Positions 23,987 through 35,186 of a DNA stretch of 64,000 nt are shown piece after piece; within the stretch, counting starts at the first letter, position 1; each line of letters begins with the position of its first letter. The notes below the pieces were generated by a model. That model was given only the letters and a program-made list of their open reading frames with translations, ran no database searches and was not told the origin of the DNA. The DNA comes from Triticum aestivum (taxonomy: Eukaryota; Streptophyta; Magnoliopsida; Poales; Poaceae): the NCBI RefSeq assembly GCF_018294505.1, contig NC_057795.1, positions 227,090,826 to 227,154,825 of the forward strand, in the 5' to 3' direction. Position numbers and translations under genes: made by a program.

Positions 23987-26900
23987 ATGGTAGGATCACA
24001 AGCCAATGAGACTGATTGGGAGAACCTGACAAACAAATAGCTACATGATAAATTTCAGCAAATGATGAGTGGACAGGTGCAAGATGTGCTAAACAGATTT
24101 GACGAGGCCATGGAGAAGATAGATGGCATGGAGAAGACGTTCGAAACAAAGCTTGATAGCAAGTTTAATGAATTGCTCGCGCGTTTACCACCACTGCCGC
24201 CGGCTGCACCTATCGCACCTCTGCAACACCAACAACAACGCATCCTTCCGAATCAGTATGGACGAGCGAAGCGTGTTCCTATTGAGGATGGCCAAACTTC
24301 TGGTGCTGCTGTTCCTGTTATTGATGCTTCTTTGGCTGCTGCTACTGCTGCTGCTGGTACCCAGGAGGATGATGAGTATGCGGGCAATTATGAGGATGAG
24401 GTTGATCAAAATCAGAACTACGTGCACCCACCAGCACCACCACCAGCAGGTCGACCTCAGGTATATATTCGTAATGGTAGGCCTGCACCACCACCTCAGG
24501 TACGAGATGATGTGCATATTCCTAAACTGAAGTTGAATATTCCACCATTTGAGGGTAGATATGTTCCTGATATATATCTTACTTGGGAGTTAGAAACTGA
24601 ACAACGTTTTACATGTTTACAATATCCCGAGGAGAGACGGGTTGCTGCTGCTGTTTGTGCTTTCACTAGTTTTGCATGTGTATGGTGGTCTGAACATTGT
24701 AGATTATATCCTATTCCAACTACTTGGGCTGCTTTGAAAACTGCTATGCGTACGCGTTGGGTTCCACCATATTATCAACATGAATTGCTTCAAAAATTGC
24801 AGTGTTTAAGACAAGGGAAAAATTCTGTAGAAGAATATTATCAGGAATTACAAACTGGCATGATTAGATGTGGTATTGTTGAGGAGAATGAAGCTATGAT
24901 TGCACGTTTTCTGGGTGGATTAAATAGAGAGATTCGGACCATTCTAGACTATAAGGAGTATACTAATATCACTCGTTTATTCCATCTTGCTTGTAAAGCT
25001 GAACGTGAAGTGCAGGATCGACAAGCATTGGTGCGATCTAACTTTTCTGTAGGCCGACCTTCATCATGGACACCGCATGCATCTTCTACTTCAACTGCAC
25101 CAGCACCTCAATCAGGTGCCTCCTCCAGTCGTGATCCAAGAAAACAGGCACAACCACCATTATCTGCCAAGAGCGCACCTGCTGGGCCTGCACAGAGTTC
25201 TTCTTCTTCCATGGCATCAACAGGGCACACAAGTGATATTATTTGTCATCGTTGTAAGGGAGGAGGTCATTATGTGAGAGAATGCAAATCTCCGCGTGTG
25301 ATGATTGCTACCGCAGATGGTGGATATGAGTCCGCTAGTGACTATGATGAGGAGACTTTGGCTCTTATTACACGTGAAGTACATGGTGGAGATGATTTTG
25401 ATCATGAGACGCAATACATGGCTCCTGAAGACGCTGACAGGTATGAATGTTTAGTTGCTCAACGTGTTTTGAGTGTGCAGGTCACACAAGCTGAGCAAAA
25501 TCAGAGGCACAATTTGTTCCATACCAAGGGAGTTGTGAAGGAACGTTCTGTGCGCGTCATAATAGACGGAGGGAGCTGCAACAACTTGGCTAGCATGGAG
25601 ATGGTGGAGAAGCTTTCTCTCACCACAAGACCACATCCACATCCTTACTACATCCAATGGTTCAACAACAGCGGCAAGGTTAAGGTAACACGTACTGTTC
25701 GTGTGCATTTTAGTATCTCTACATATGCTGATTATGTTGATTGTGATGTGGTACCTATGCAAGCATGTTCCTTATTACTTGGTAGACCATGGCAATTTGA
25801 TAAAAACTCTGTACACCATGGTAGAAACAATCACTATACTCTTGTTCATCAGGATAAAAATATTACTTTGCTTCCTATGACTCCTGATTCCATTTTGAAA
25901 GATGATATTAATAGAGCTAATAAAGCAAAATAGGAGAAGAATAAGAGTGAAAATCAGATTGTGGCAAAAGAATTTGAGAAACAAATGAAGCCTAATAATA
26001 AACCATCTAGTGTTGCTTCTGAAATTAAATTGAAAAGTGCATGTTTATTTGCCACCAAATCTGATATTGATGAGCTAGATTTCAGCAAATCTGTTTGCTA
26101 TGCTTTTGTGTGCAAAGAGGCATTATTTTCATTCGAGGACGTGCCTTCCTCTTTGCCTCCTGCTGTCACTAACATTTTGCAGGAGTTCGCTGACGTCTTT
26201 CCACAAGACGTGCCACCGGGATTACCGCCTATTCGAGGGATTGAGCATCAGATTGACTTAATTCCCGGTGCTTCACTGCCAAACCGTGCACCATACCGTA
26301 CCAATCCAGAGGAGACGAAGGAGATTATGCGTCAAGTACAGGAGCTTCTCGACAAAGGTTATATACGCGAATCCCTTAGTCCTTGTGCTGTTCCTATTAT
26401 TCTAGTGCCGAAAAAGGATGGTACATCACGTATGTGTGTTGATTATAGAGGCATTAATAATATTACTATTCGTTATCGTCATCCTATTCCTAGGCTCGAT
26501 GATACGCTTGATGAATTGAGTGGCTCTACAATATTCTCCAAAGTTGATTTGTGTAGTGGATACCATCAAATTCGTATGAAATTGGGAGATGAATGGAAAA
26601 CATCATTTAAAACTAAGTCTGGATTATATGAGTGGTTAGTCATGCCTTTTGGGTTAACTAATGCACCTAGTACTTTCATGAGATTAATGAACGAAGTTTT
26701 ACGTGCTTTCATTGGACGATTTGTGGTAGTTTACTTTGATGACATATTGATTTATAGCAGATCTTTGGACGAACATTTGGAACATTTACGTGCTGTTTTT
26801 ATTGCTCTACGTGATGCACGTTTGTTTGGTAACCTTGGGAAGTGCACCTTTTGCACCGACCGAGTATCTTTTCTTGGCTATGTTGTTACTCCACAGGGAA

Positions 26901-29107
26901 TTGAAGTTGATAAAGCCAAGATTGAAGCTATTGAGAGTTGGCCACAGCCCAAAACGGTCACACAAGTGAGGAGTTTTCTTGGCCTCGCTGGATTCTATAG
27001 GCGTTTTCTGAGAGATTTCAGCACCATTGCTGCACCTGTCAATGAGATTACAAAGAAAGATGTGCCTTTTCTTTGGGGTACCGCACAGGAAGAAGCCTTC
27101 TCGGTATTGAAAGATAAGTTGACACATGCTCCTTTACTCCAACTTCCTGATTTTAATAAGACTTTTGAGCTTGAATGTGATGCTAGTGGAATTGGATTAG
27201 GTGGTGTGTTATTACAAGATGGCAAACCTGTTGCATACTTTTCTGAAAAATTGAGTGGGCCTAGTCTGAATTATTCTACTTATGATAAAGAATTATATGC
27301 TCTTGTTCGAACTTTAGAAACATGGCAACATTATTTATGGCCCAAAGAATTTGTTATACATTCTGATCATGAATCTTTGAAACATATTAAAAGTCAAGCT
27401 AAACTGAATCGTAGACATGCTAAATGGGTTGAATTCATTGAGACTTTTCCTTATGTCATTAAACACAAGAAGGGAAAAGAAAATGTTATTGCTAATGCAT
27501 TGTCTCGCCGCTATACTATGCTTTCACAACTTGACTTCAAAATATTTGGTTTGGAGACCATCAAAGATCAATATGTGCATGATGCTGATTTTAAAGATGT
27601 AATGCAGAATTGTAAAGAAGGAAGAATGTGGAACAAGTTCGTCGTTAACGATGGATTTGTGTTTCGTGCTAACAAGCTATGCATTCCAGCTAGCTCCGTT
27701 CGTCTTTTGTTGTTGCAGGAGGCGCATGGAGGAGGATTAATGGGACACTTTGGCGTGAAGAAGACGGAGGACGTACTTGCTACACATTTCTTTTGGCCAA
27801 AGATGAGATGGGATGTTGAGCATTTTATTGCTCGCTGCACTACATGTCAAAAAGCTAAGTCACGACTCAATGCTCATGGTTTATATATGCCTTTGCCTGT
27901 ACCTAGTGTTCCTTGGGAGGATATATCTATGGACTTTGTTTTAGGTTTACCTCGAACAAAGAAGGGGAGGGATAGCATATTTGTTGTCGTGGATAGATTC
28001 TCGAAAATGGCACACTTCATACCATGTCATAAAAGCGATGATGCTGTTAATGTTGCTGATTTGTTCTTTCGTGAAATTATTCGCTTGCATGATGTGCCAA
28101 ATACTATTGTTTCAGATCGTGATACTAAATTTCTTAGCCACTTTTGGAGATGTTTATGGGCTAAGTTGGGGACTAAACTGCTTTTTAGTACTACTTGTCA
28201 CCCCCAAACTGATGGACAAACTAAAGTAGTCAATAGAACGTTGTCTACTATGCTTAGGGCTGTTTTGAAGAATAATAAGAAAATGCGGGAGGAATGCTTG
28301 CCTCATATTGAATTTGCTTATAATCGTTCATTGCATTCTACTACTAAGATGTGCCCTTTTGAAGTTGTGTATGGTTTCCTACCTCGTGCACCTATTGATT
28401 TGTTGCCTCTTCCATCTTCGGAGAAGGTTAATTTTGTTGCTAAACAACATGCTGAATTGATTTTAAAAATGCATGAGTTAACTAAGGAAAACATTGAGCG
28501 TATGAATGCTAAATATAAACTTGCTGGAGATAAGGGTAGAAATCATGTTGTGTTTGCACCTGGAGATCTTGTTTGGTTACATTTGCGTAAGGATAGATTT
28601 CCTGATTTGTGCAAATCAAAGTTAATGCCACGTGCTGATGGTCCCTTTAAGGTGTTAGAGAAAATAAATGATAATGCATATAAACTTGAGCTGCCTGCAG
28701 ATTTTGGGGTTAGTCCCACTTTTAACATTGCAGATTTGAAGCCTTATTTGGGTGAGGAAGATGAACTTCCGTCGAGGACGACTTCATTTCAAGAAGGGGA
28801 GGATGATGAGGACATCAATACAATTGTTACACCCACAGCCCCTGCTGCTATACATACTGGACCAATTACTAGAGCTCGTGCACGCCAACTAAATTACCAG
28901 GTACTTTCATTTCTTGGTAATGATTCTAATGTTCATGAGAATATGATGCTGCCTAAATTGGATACATTTGTTTTGCTTACAAATGAAGGGCCTAGCTTGG
29001 AGAAGGATGAACATTGGAGCAAGAACAAGCATGGAGATGATGGCATGAGCAAGGGGAACAAGAACGGAGTTACAAGTGATGATTTCAGGACTTTGAAGCC
29101 ACCATAA
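23987..29107 (+). pseudogene. CRW-B gag-pol polyprotein, one frame of 1706 codons with two TAG codons
   Basis: One frame from ATG 23987 to TAA 29105-29107. Order: capsid; CCHC zinc knuckle (C-x2-C-x4-H-x4-C, 25244-25285); protease with DGGS (about 25566); reverse transcriptase with YFDD at 26732-26743; RNase H; integrase with zinc region and core; C-terminal tail with a [12 protein letters not shown] motif encoded in the 3' LTR. Stops are TAG at 24038-24040 and 25931-25933; CRW-C has CAG at both places. The last RNase H Asp is Asn (AAT, 27494-27496) and the third integrase acid, Glu of D,D-35-E, is Lys (AAA, 28223-28225). All four changes sit in CAG or CTG triplets. The protein set would copy and insert the element, but this copy cannot. 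Confidence 0.92.
28789..28803 (+). other. CRW-B polypurine tract inside the coding frame
   Basis: AAGAAGGGGAGGA immediately before the 3' LTR is purine-only and also codes for the acidic QEGEDD part of the polyprotein. The plus-strand primer and the protein therefore share the same bases. Confidence 0.75.
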
Positions 29108-29721
29108 TGGGTGCATGAAGCCTTGGACGAAATATACAAGATGCCACTTCATAAATTTCGTCCCGAGGCTATTTTAGGTGATGCGTCACCTTATTATTGG
29201 GCCAGGCCCATGTAATTTCGAAATACATAAGTATAGGCTATTTTTAGAGTACGTATGTGTGGGGAAACAAGAGATAGGGTTGATTTCGGACCCCTCCACC
29301 AAGGGCCACGAAATTCCCCCCCTCTTCCTCCATATATACAGCCCTTAGGGCATCTTTTAGACTTCGGGTTTTGTTTAGATTAAAAGTTCGCCATAGCTGC
29401 AACTTCGCGTACGTCGTTTGTGTTCAACGACCAGACAAAGGCGTCACAGAACCCCACCTTGATCAATAAAGTTTTCATCTTATATTCGCAATATCAAGAT
29501 TGCAATCTCAGTTTCTTGCTTGTTCTTTGTTTGCTCGCAGGAAACAGACCGTCGTGGTCAGGTTGATCGTGCTCCGGCGTGGTCAATAACCTCTCGGAGT
29601 TGGTTTAGCGATTGCTAAGGCGTGACGTCCTCGCACGTTCGTAGTCGGATCGTCAAAGTCGACTGCCACCAAAGCGATATCCATCATCTCATCGAAAGAC
29701 GGGACACCTTTGCCTCTATCA
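28804..29721 (+). repeat. CRW-B 3' LTR
   Basis: 918 bp, TGATGAGG...CTCTATCA. The polyprotein stays open for its first 301 bases and stops at 29105-29107. The C run after GAAATT is four bases shorter than in the 5' LTR. Confidence 0.92.
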
Positions 29722-29776
29722 AAACTACAAAAAAAATGTAAAATCTCACGGAGCAACCTGGAAATCTGATACCACT
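29722..29776 (-). other. CRW-A leader end with primer binding site
   Basis: Short remnant of the CRW-A leader between CRW-B and the CRW-A 5' LTR. On the minus strand the primer site TGGTATCAGA is at 29765-29774, two bases from the LTR. Confidence 0.85.
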
Positions 29777-29933
29777 TGATAGAGGCAAAATGTGTCACAT
29801 CTTTCGATAACATGGTGGCTATCGTTTTGGGTGGAGTAGACTTCGACGATCTGACTATGAACGTGCGAGGACGTCACACCATAGCAATCGCTAAACAAAC
29901 TCCAAGAGGTTATTGACCACGCCGAAGCACGAT
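29777..29933 (-). repeat. CRW-A 5' LTR, left piece
   Basis: 157 bp of the CRW-A 5' LTR up to the insertion point of element S. It aligns with 1617-1772 of the other LTR with about 20 differences. Confidence 0.88.
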
Positions 29934-31344
29934 TGATAACCCACAAGTGTAGGGGATTGCAACAGCTTTCAAGGGTAAAGTATTCAACCCAAATTTATTG
30001 ATTCGACACAAGGGGAGCCAAAGAATATTCTTGAGTATTAGCAGTTGAGTTGTCAATTCAACCACTCCTGGATAACTTAGTATCTGCAGCAAAGTATTTA
30101 GTAGCAAAAGTGGTACAATAATAAAGGTAACGGTGGCAAAAGTAAAGATAATAGTTTTTGGGTTTTTGTAGTAGTTGTAACAGTAGCAACGGAAAAGTAA
30201 ATAAGCGAAGAACAATATGTGAAAAGCTCGTAGGCAATGGATCAGTGATGGATAATTATGCCGGATGTGATTCCTCATGTAATAGCTATAACATAGGGTG
30301 ATATAGAACTAGCTCCAATTCATCAATGTAATGTAGGCATGTATTCCGTAAATAGTCATGTGTGCTTATGGAAAAGAACTTGCATGACATCTTTTGTCCT
30401 ACCATCCCGTGGCAGCGGGGTCCTAGCATAAACTAAGGGATATTAAGGCCTCCTTTTAATAGAGAACCGGAACAAAGCATTAGCACATAGTGAATACATG
30501 AACTCCTCAAACTATGGTCATCACCGAGAAGTATCCCGATTATTGTCACTTCGGGGTTGTCGGATCATAACACATAATAGGTGACTATAGACTTGCAAGA
30601 TAGGATGAAGAACACACATATATTCATGAAAACATAATAGGTTCAGATCTGAAATCATGGCACTCGGGCCCTAGTGACAAGCATTAAGCATAGCAAAGTC
30701 ATAGCAACATCAATCTCAGAACATAGTGGATACTAGGGATCAAACCCTAACAAAACTAACTTGATTACATGGTAAATCTCATCCAACCCATCACCGTCCA
30801 GCAAGCCTATGATGGAATTACTCATGCACGGCGGTGAGCATCATGAAATTGGTGATGGAGGATGGTTGATGATGACGACGACGATGAATCCCCCTCTCCG
30901 GGGCCCCGAACAGACTCCAGATTAGCCCTCCCGAGAGAGATTAGGGCTTGGCGGCGGCTCCGTGTCATACGCGATGAAACTTTCTCTCCGTTTTTTTCTC
31001 CCCGAACGTGAATATATGGAGTTGGAGTTGAGGTCGGTGGAGGTCCAGGGGGCCCACGAGATAGGGGGCGCGCCCTATAGGGGGGGCGTGCCCCCTGTCT
31101 CGTGGATAGGGTGTGGGCCCCCTGGTGTACTTCTTTTGCCCAATAATTCTTATTAATTCCAAATAGTGCCTCCGTGGATTTTCAGGACATTCCGAGAACT
31201 TTTCTTTTCCACACATAAAACAACATCATGGTAGTTCTGCTGAAAACAGCGTCAGTCCGAGTTAGTTTCATTCAAATCATGCAAGTTAGAGTCCAAAACA
31301 AGGGCAAAAGTGTTTGGAAAAGTAGATACGTTGGACACGTATCA
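29934..31344 (-). repeat. Element S 3' LTR
   Basis: 1411 bp. On the element strand it starts TGATACGTGTCCAACGTATC, the opening shared by many Triticeae Athila-like LTRs, and ends GGGTTATCA. It contains a GC-rich stem-loop at 31045-31125. Confidence 0.9.
31045..31125. repeat. GC-rich imperfect palindrome in element S LTR
   Basis: The outer arms CCAGGGGGCCCAC and GTGGGCCCCCTGG match over 13 bases; an inner pair around CACGAGATAGGGGGC and GCCCCCTGTCTCGTG is offset by an 11-base bulge. The second LTR has the same structure at 39188-39267 with compensating and non-compensating changes. A related arrangement is at about 34800-34862 inside the element. Confidence 0.85.
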
Positions 31345-33371
31345 ACTCCCTCAAGCTTAAACCTTTTCTTGTCCTCAAGCAATTCAGTTGATAAACTGAA
31401 AGTGATAAAGAAAAACTTTTACAAACTCTGTTTGCTCTTGTTGTTGTAACATGAAAAGCCAGCATTCAAGTTTCAGCAAATATTATGAACTAACCATACT
31501 CACAATAACACTTAGGTCTCACAATTACTCATATCAATAGCATAATCAGCTAGCGAGCCATAATAATAAAACTTGGATGACAACACTTTGTCAAAACAAT
31601 CATACCATGATATAGCAAAAAGGTATCTCGCTAGCCCTTTCTGAGACCGCAAAACATAAATGCAGAGCACCTTTAAAGATCAAGGACTGACTAAACATTG
31701 TAATTCATGGTAAAAGAGATCCAGTCAAGTCATACCCAACATAAACCAATAGTAATGAATGAAAATGACAGTGTGCTCTCCAGCGGGTGCTTTTAATAAG
31801 AAGGGTGATGACTCAACATAAAAGTAAATAGATAGGCCCTTCGCAGAGGAAAGCAGGGATTTGTAGAGGTGCTGGAGCTCGATTTGAAAATAGAGATTGA
31901 ATAACATTTTGAGAGGCATACTTTCACTGTCAATGCAACAACTATGAGATGGCTCTATCTTCCATACTACATGCATTATAGGCAGTTCCCAAACAGAATG
32001 GTAAAGGTTTATACTCCCCCAACCAACAACAAGCATCAATCCATGGGTTGCTCGAAACAACGAGTGCCTCCAACTAACAACAGCCCTGGGGGAGTTTTGT
32101 CTAATTATTTTGATTTGCTTTGATCTTTTTGGATCATGGGACTGGGCATCCCGGTTACCGACCCTTTCTCATGAATGAGGAGTGGAGTCCACTCCTCGTG
32201 AGAATAACCCACCTAGCATGGAAGATATAGGCAGCCCTAGTTGTAACATGAGCTGCTCGAGCATACAAAACAAAATTTCATTTGAATGTTTGGAGTTTGG
32301 CACATACAAATTTACTTGGAACGACAGGTAAATACCGCATATAGGAAGGTATAGTGGACTCATATGGAACAACTTTGGGGTTTAAGGAGTTTGGATGCAC
32401 AAGCAGTATTCCCGCTTAGTACAGGTGAAGGCTAGCAAAAGACTGGGAAGCGACCAACTAAGAGAGCGACAACAGTCATAAACATGCATTATTAAAATTA
32501 ATTCACACCAAATACAAGCATGAGTAGGATATAATCCACCATGAACATAAATATCATGAAGGCTATGTTGATTTGATTCAACTACATCCGTGAACATGTG
32601 CCAAGTCGAGTCACTCAATTCATTCAAAGGAGGACACCATCCCATCATACCACATCATAATTATTCTAATAGCATGTTGGCACACAAGGTAAACCATTAT
32701 AACTCATAGCTAATCAAGCATGACACAAGCAACTATAATCTCTAAATGGCATTGCAAATATGTTTACCTCATAACAGGCTGACTCAGAAACAATGAACTC
32801 ATCATATTTACAAAAACAAGAGAGGTCGAGTTCATACCAGCTTTTCTCATCTCAATAAGTCCATCATATATCGTCATTATTGCCTTTCACTCGCACGACC
32901 GAATGATGTTCATAATAATAAGAGTGCACGTGCATTGGACTAAGCTGGAATCTGCAAGCATTCAAACTCAAAAGAGAAGACAAGTAATATGGGCTCTAAG
33001 TTAAATAAACAATCATGCATATGAGAGCCACTAAGCATTTTCAATATGGTCTTCTCGACCCCCAAAGGAAAGAAAAGAAAATAAAAACTATTTACACGGG
33101 AAAGCTCCCAACAAGCAAGAAGAAGAACAAGAAATATTTTTGGGTTTTCATTTTAATTTCTACTACAAGCATGGAAATTAAGCTAACTATTTTTTTGGTT
33201 TTTTCTAAAGGTTTATCAAACACACAAGAAGAAAACTTGAAAAAGAAATTTAAACTAGCATGGATAATACAATGAAAGAGTATGAGCACCGACGACTAGT
33301 GTGTGAACATGAATGTAAAGTCGATGAGAAATACGTACTCCCCCAAGCTTAGGCTTTTGGCCTAAGTTGGT
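31345..33371 (-). other. Element S long 3' untranslated region with two purine tracts
   Basis: 2.0 kb without a supported ORF. Next to the LTR the element strand reads AAGCTTGAGGGAGT (31345-31358), the likely priming tract. A close copy, AAGCTTGGGGGAGTACG, lies at 33334-33350, just after the 341-codon ORF. Apart from these I see AT-rich sequence with no named feature. Confidence 0.65.
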
Positions 33372-34397
33372 TTAATACCAAGGACCGCCCGGCTGATATC
33401 CGTAAGTGAAACTGGGGTCGTACTGCGATGCAGCGGCAACCGCCTCCTGAGCTGCAGCATGTTGGCGAGCTGCCTCCGCTCTCCTGTCGTGTTCAGCTGC
33501 TTCCTCCCTGGTGACAACATATCTTCCTTTTGCCTGATAATCAAAAAGGTAGGGGGCAGGAAGAGTAACATGGACGACGTTGCGTCTGTCATAGGTTAGT
33601 CGATATTGGAGGAATTGTTCATTCCTCCCAAGAAACTGATGATTGATCATAGCTTCATAATCCAAAAGAACAGGTGGTATAATCATATCCCCTTCTCGTG
33701 GGGCTATACCAAGATAATTAGCCACATGGGTTGCATAAATTCCTCCAAATAAATTTCCCTTTCTACTATTATTCTGCAACCTACGTGCAACTGTTGCCCC
33801 CAAGTTATAACCTTTATAATCTAACACATCACTCTTGAGGACACACAGATCAGGGACACACATGTGGCATGCTTCATCTTTACCATTAATGCATCTACCA
33901 ATAAAGAGAGCAAAATAATGTATAGCAGGAAAATGAATGCTCCCTATAGTAGCTTGTGCTATGTCCCTAGATTCTCCCACAGTAATACTAGCAAGAAAAT
34001 CTCTAAATTCAGATTTGTGAGGATCATTAATATTACCCCACTGCGGGAGTTTGCAAGCAATTGTGAAATCCTCTAAATCCATGGTATAAGATGTATCATA
34101 AATATCAAATATGACACTAGGAGAATTACGCGCACAGTTATATTTGAACCTCCGCACAAAAGAATCAGTCAATTGATAGTACTGCGGACACTTATCTTGT
34201 AAGAAGTCCTCCAACTCGGCATTACGCACATACGTGTCAAATTCCTCCTTGAAGCCTGCTTTGACCATAAAATCATCGGATGGCCACTCACAAGCTCGTA
34301 CATCCACGTCCCTCGGCAATTCAACATCTTGCTCACGTATGGCAATCCTGGGCCCTTTCTTCACCGAGGAACCACCTTGGTACATTCTTCTAAACAT
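33372..34397 (-). CDS. Unknown 341-residue protein of Athila-like element S
   Basis: Open from ATG 34397 to TAG 33372-33374. The N-terminus is basic with polar residues; residues about 40-250 look globular and mixed alpha/beta; residues about 295-330 are Ala/Arg/Gln-rich; the end is Tyr/Gly/Pro-rich. It has no protease, polymerase or integrase motif. It lies where Athila elements carry a non-pol ORF, and I recall similar proteins being annotated from Athila relatives (ATHILA ORF-1 family, PF03078), but I cannot confirm membership. The frame is intact although the gag region is broken, which is compatible with selection on this part or chance. No membrane segment or signal peptide is evident. 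Confidence 0.65.
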   Translation of the reverse strand: MFRRMYQGGSSVKKGPRIAIREQDVELPRDVDVRACEWPSDDFMVKAGFKEEFDTYVRNAELEDFLQDKCPQYYQLTDSFVRRFKYNCARNSPSVIFDIYDTSYTMDLEDFTIACKLPQWGNINDPHKSEFRDFLASITVGESRDIAQATIGSIHFPAIHYFALFIGRCINGKDEACHMCVPDLCVLKSDVLDYKGYNLGATVARRLQNNSRKGNLFGGIYATHVANYLGIAPREGDMIIPPVLLDYEAMINHQFLGRNEQFLQYRLTYDRRNVVHVTLPAPYLFDYQAKGRYVVTREEAAEHDRRAEAARQHAAAQEAVAAASQYDPSFTYGYQPGGPWY

Positions 34398-35186
34398 AAT
34401 TCTTTTTCTGAAATAATTCTGAAATTTTTAGTAACTTCAAAATAAAAGTGAGTAAAACTAAACAAGATTGATAGCAACTACTCCTACAAATGCCTAAAGC
34501 CTATATCATGCATTGGAATTGCTTGGGACTTCATAAATTTAACATGCAAGATCAAGAACATGGTCACCTATGCAGCAAAAATTTGCAATGAATAAAGCAC
34601 TAGAACAAAAACTAATTGGACCAATGGAGGAGTCACATACCAAGCAACAATCTCCCAAAGCAGTTTTGTGAATGGAGCTTTGAGCAAGGAGATCGAAAAT
34701 CGCAGCAAAATGGGCTAGAACTCATGCTTGAGCTGGATGGGGATTTTTTTGGGTGGAAGATGAAGTGTGTGGGTGCTGGCATAAGTGGAGGGGGGCCATC
34801 AGGGGCCCACGAGATAGGGGGCACGCCCAGGTGGGGTGGGCGCGCCCTCCACTCTCGTGGCCTGGTGCTTGCCCCTCCTGCAGTGATTTCAGTGCCTAAA
34901 ATCCTCAAATATTCCATAAAAAAATCATACTAAATTTGCAGGGCATTTGGAGCACTTTTATTTTTGGGATATTTTTAATGCACGGATAAATCAGAAAACA
35001 GACATATAATACTATTTTTGCTTTATTTATTCTAAAGAATAGAAAGTAAAAAGTGGGTACAGAAGGTTGTGCCTTCAAGTTTCATCTATCTCGCGATCAT
35101 CAAAATGAATCCACTAACAAGGTTGATCAAGTCTTGTTAACAAACTCATTCCGAATAACACGGAACCGGAGAAATTTCGAATAACA
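34398..35186 (-). other. Element S spacer where pol would be expected
   Basis: About 790 bp between the end of protease and the 341-codon ORF. It holds a GC-rich inverted motif at 34800-34862 resembling the LTR palindrome, but no reverse transcriptase, RNase H or integrase sequence on either strand. Confidence 0.7.

Larger units (their letters stand above)
21838..29721 (+). mobile_element. CRW-B: CRM-clade (Cereba/CRW-like) element, nearly full reading frame
   Basis: 7.9 kb on the plus strand with LTRs 21838-22758 (921 bp) and 28804-29721 (918 bp) and target duplication AAACT (21833-21837 and 29722-29726). It inserted into the leader of CRW-A in the opposite orientation. I count about 17 substitutions between LTRs plus a length change in a C run, about 1.9 percent, near 0.7 million years. 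It has one polyprotein frame with only two stop codons, but also two catalytic substitutions. CRM-clade elements concentrate in grass centromeres. Confidence 0.93.

Noticed and set aside
24038..25933. TAG codons in CRW-B as programmed readthrough or alternative genetic code
   Set aside because: The sister copy CRW-C has CAG at both sites, and catalytic residues elsewhere in the frame are also lost by the same type of change; decay is simpler.
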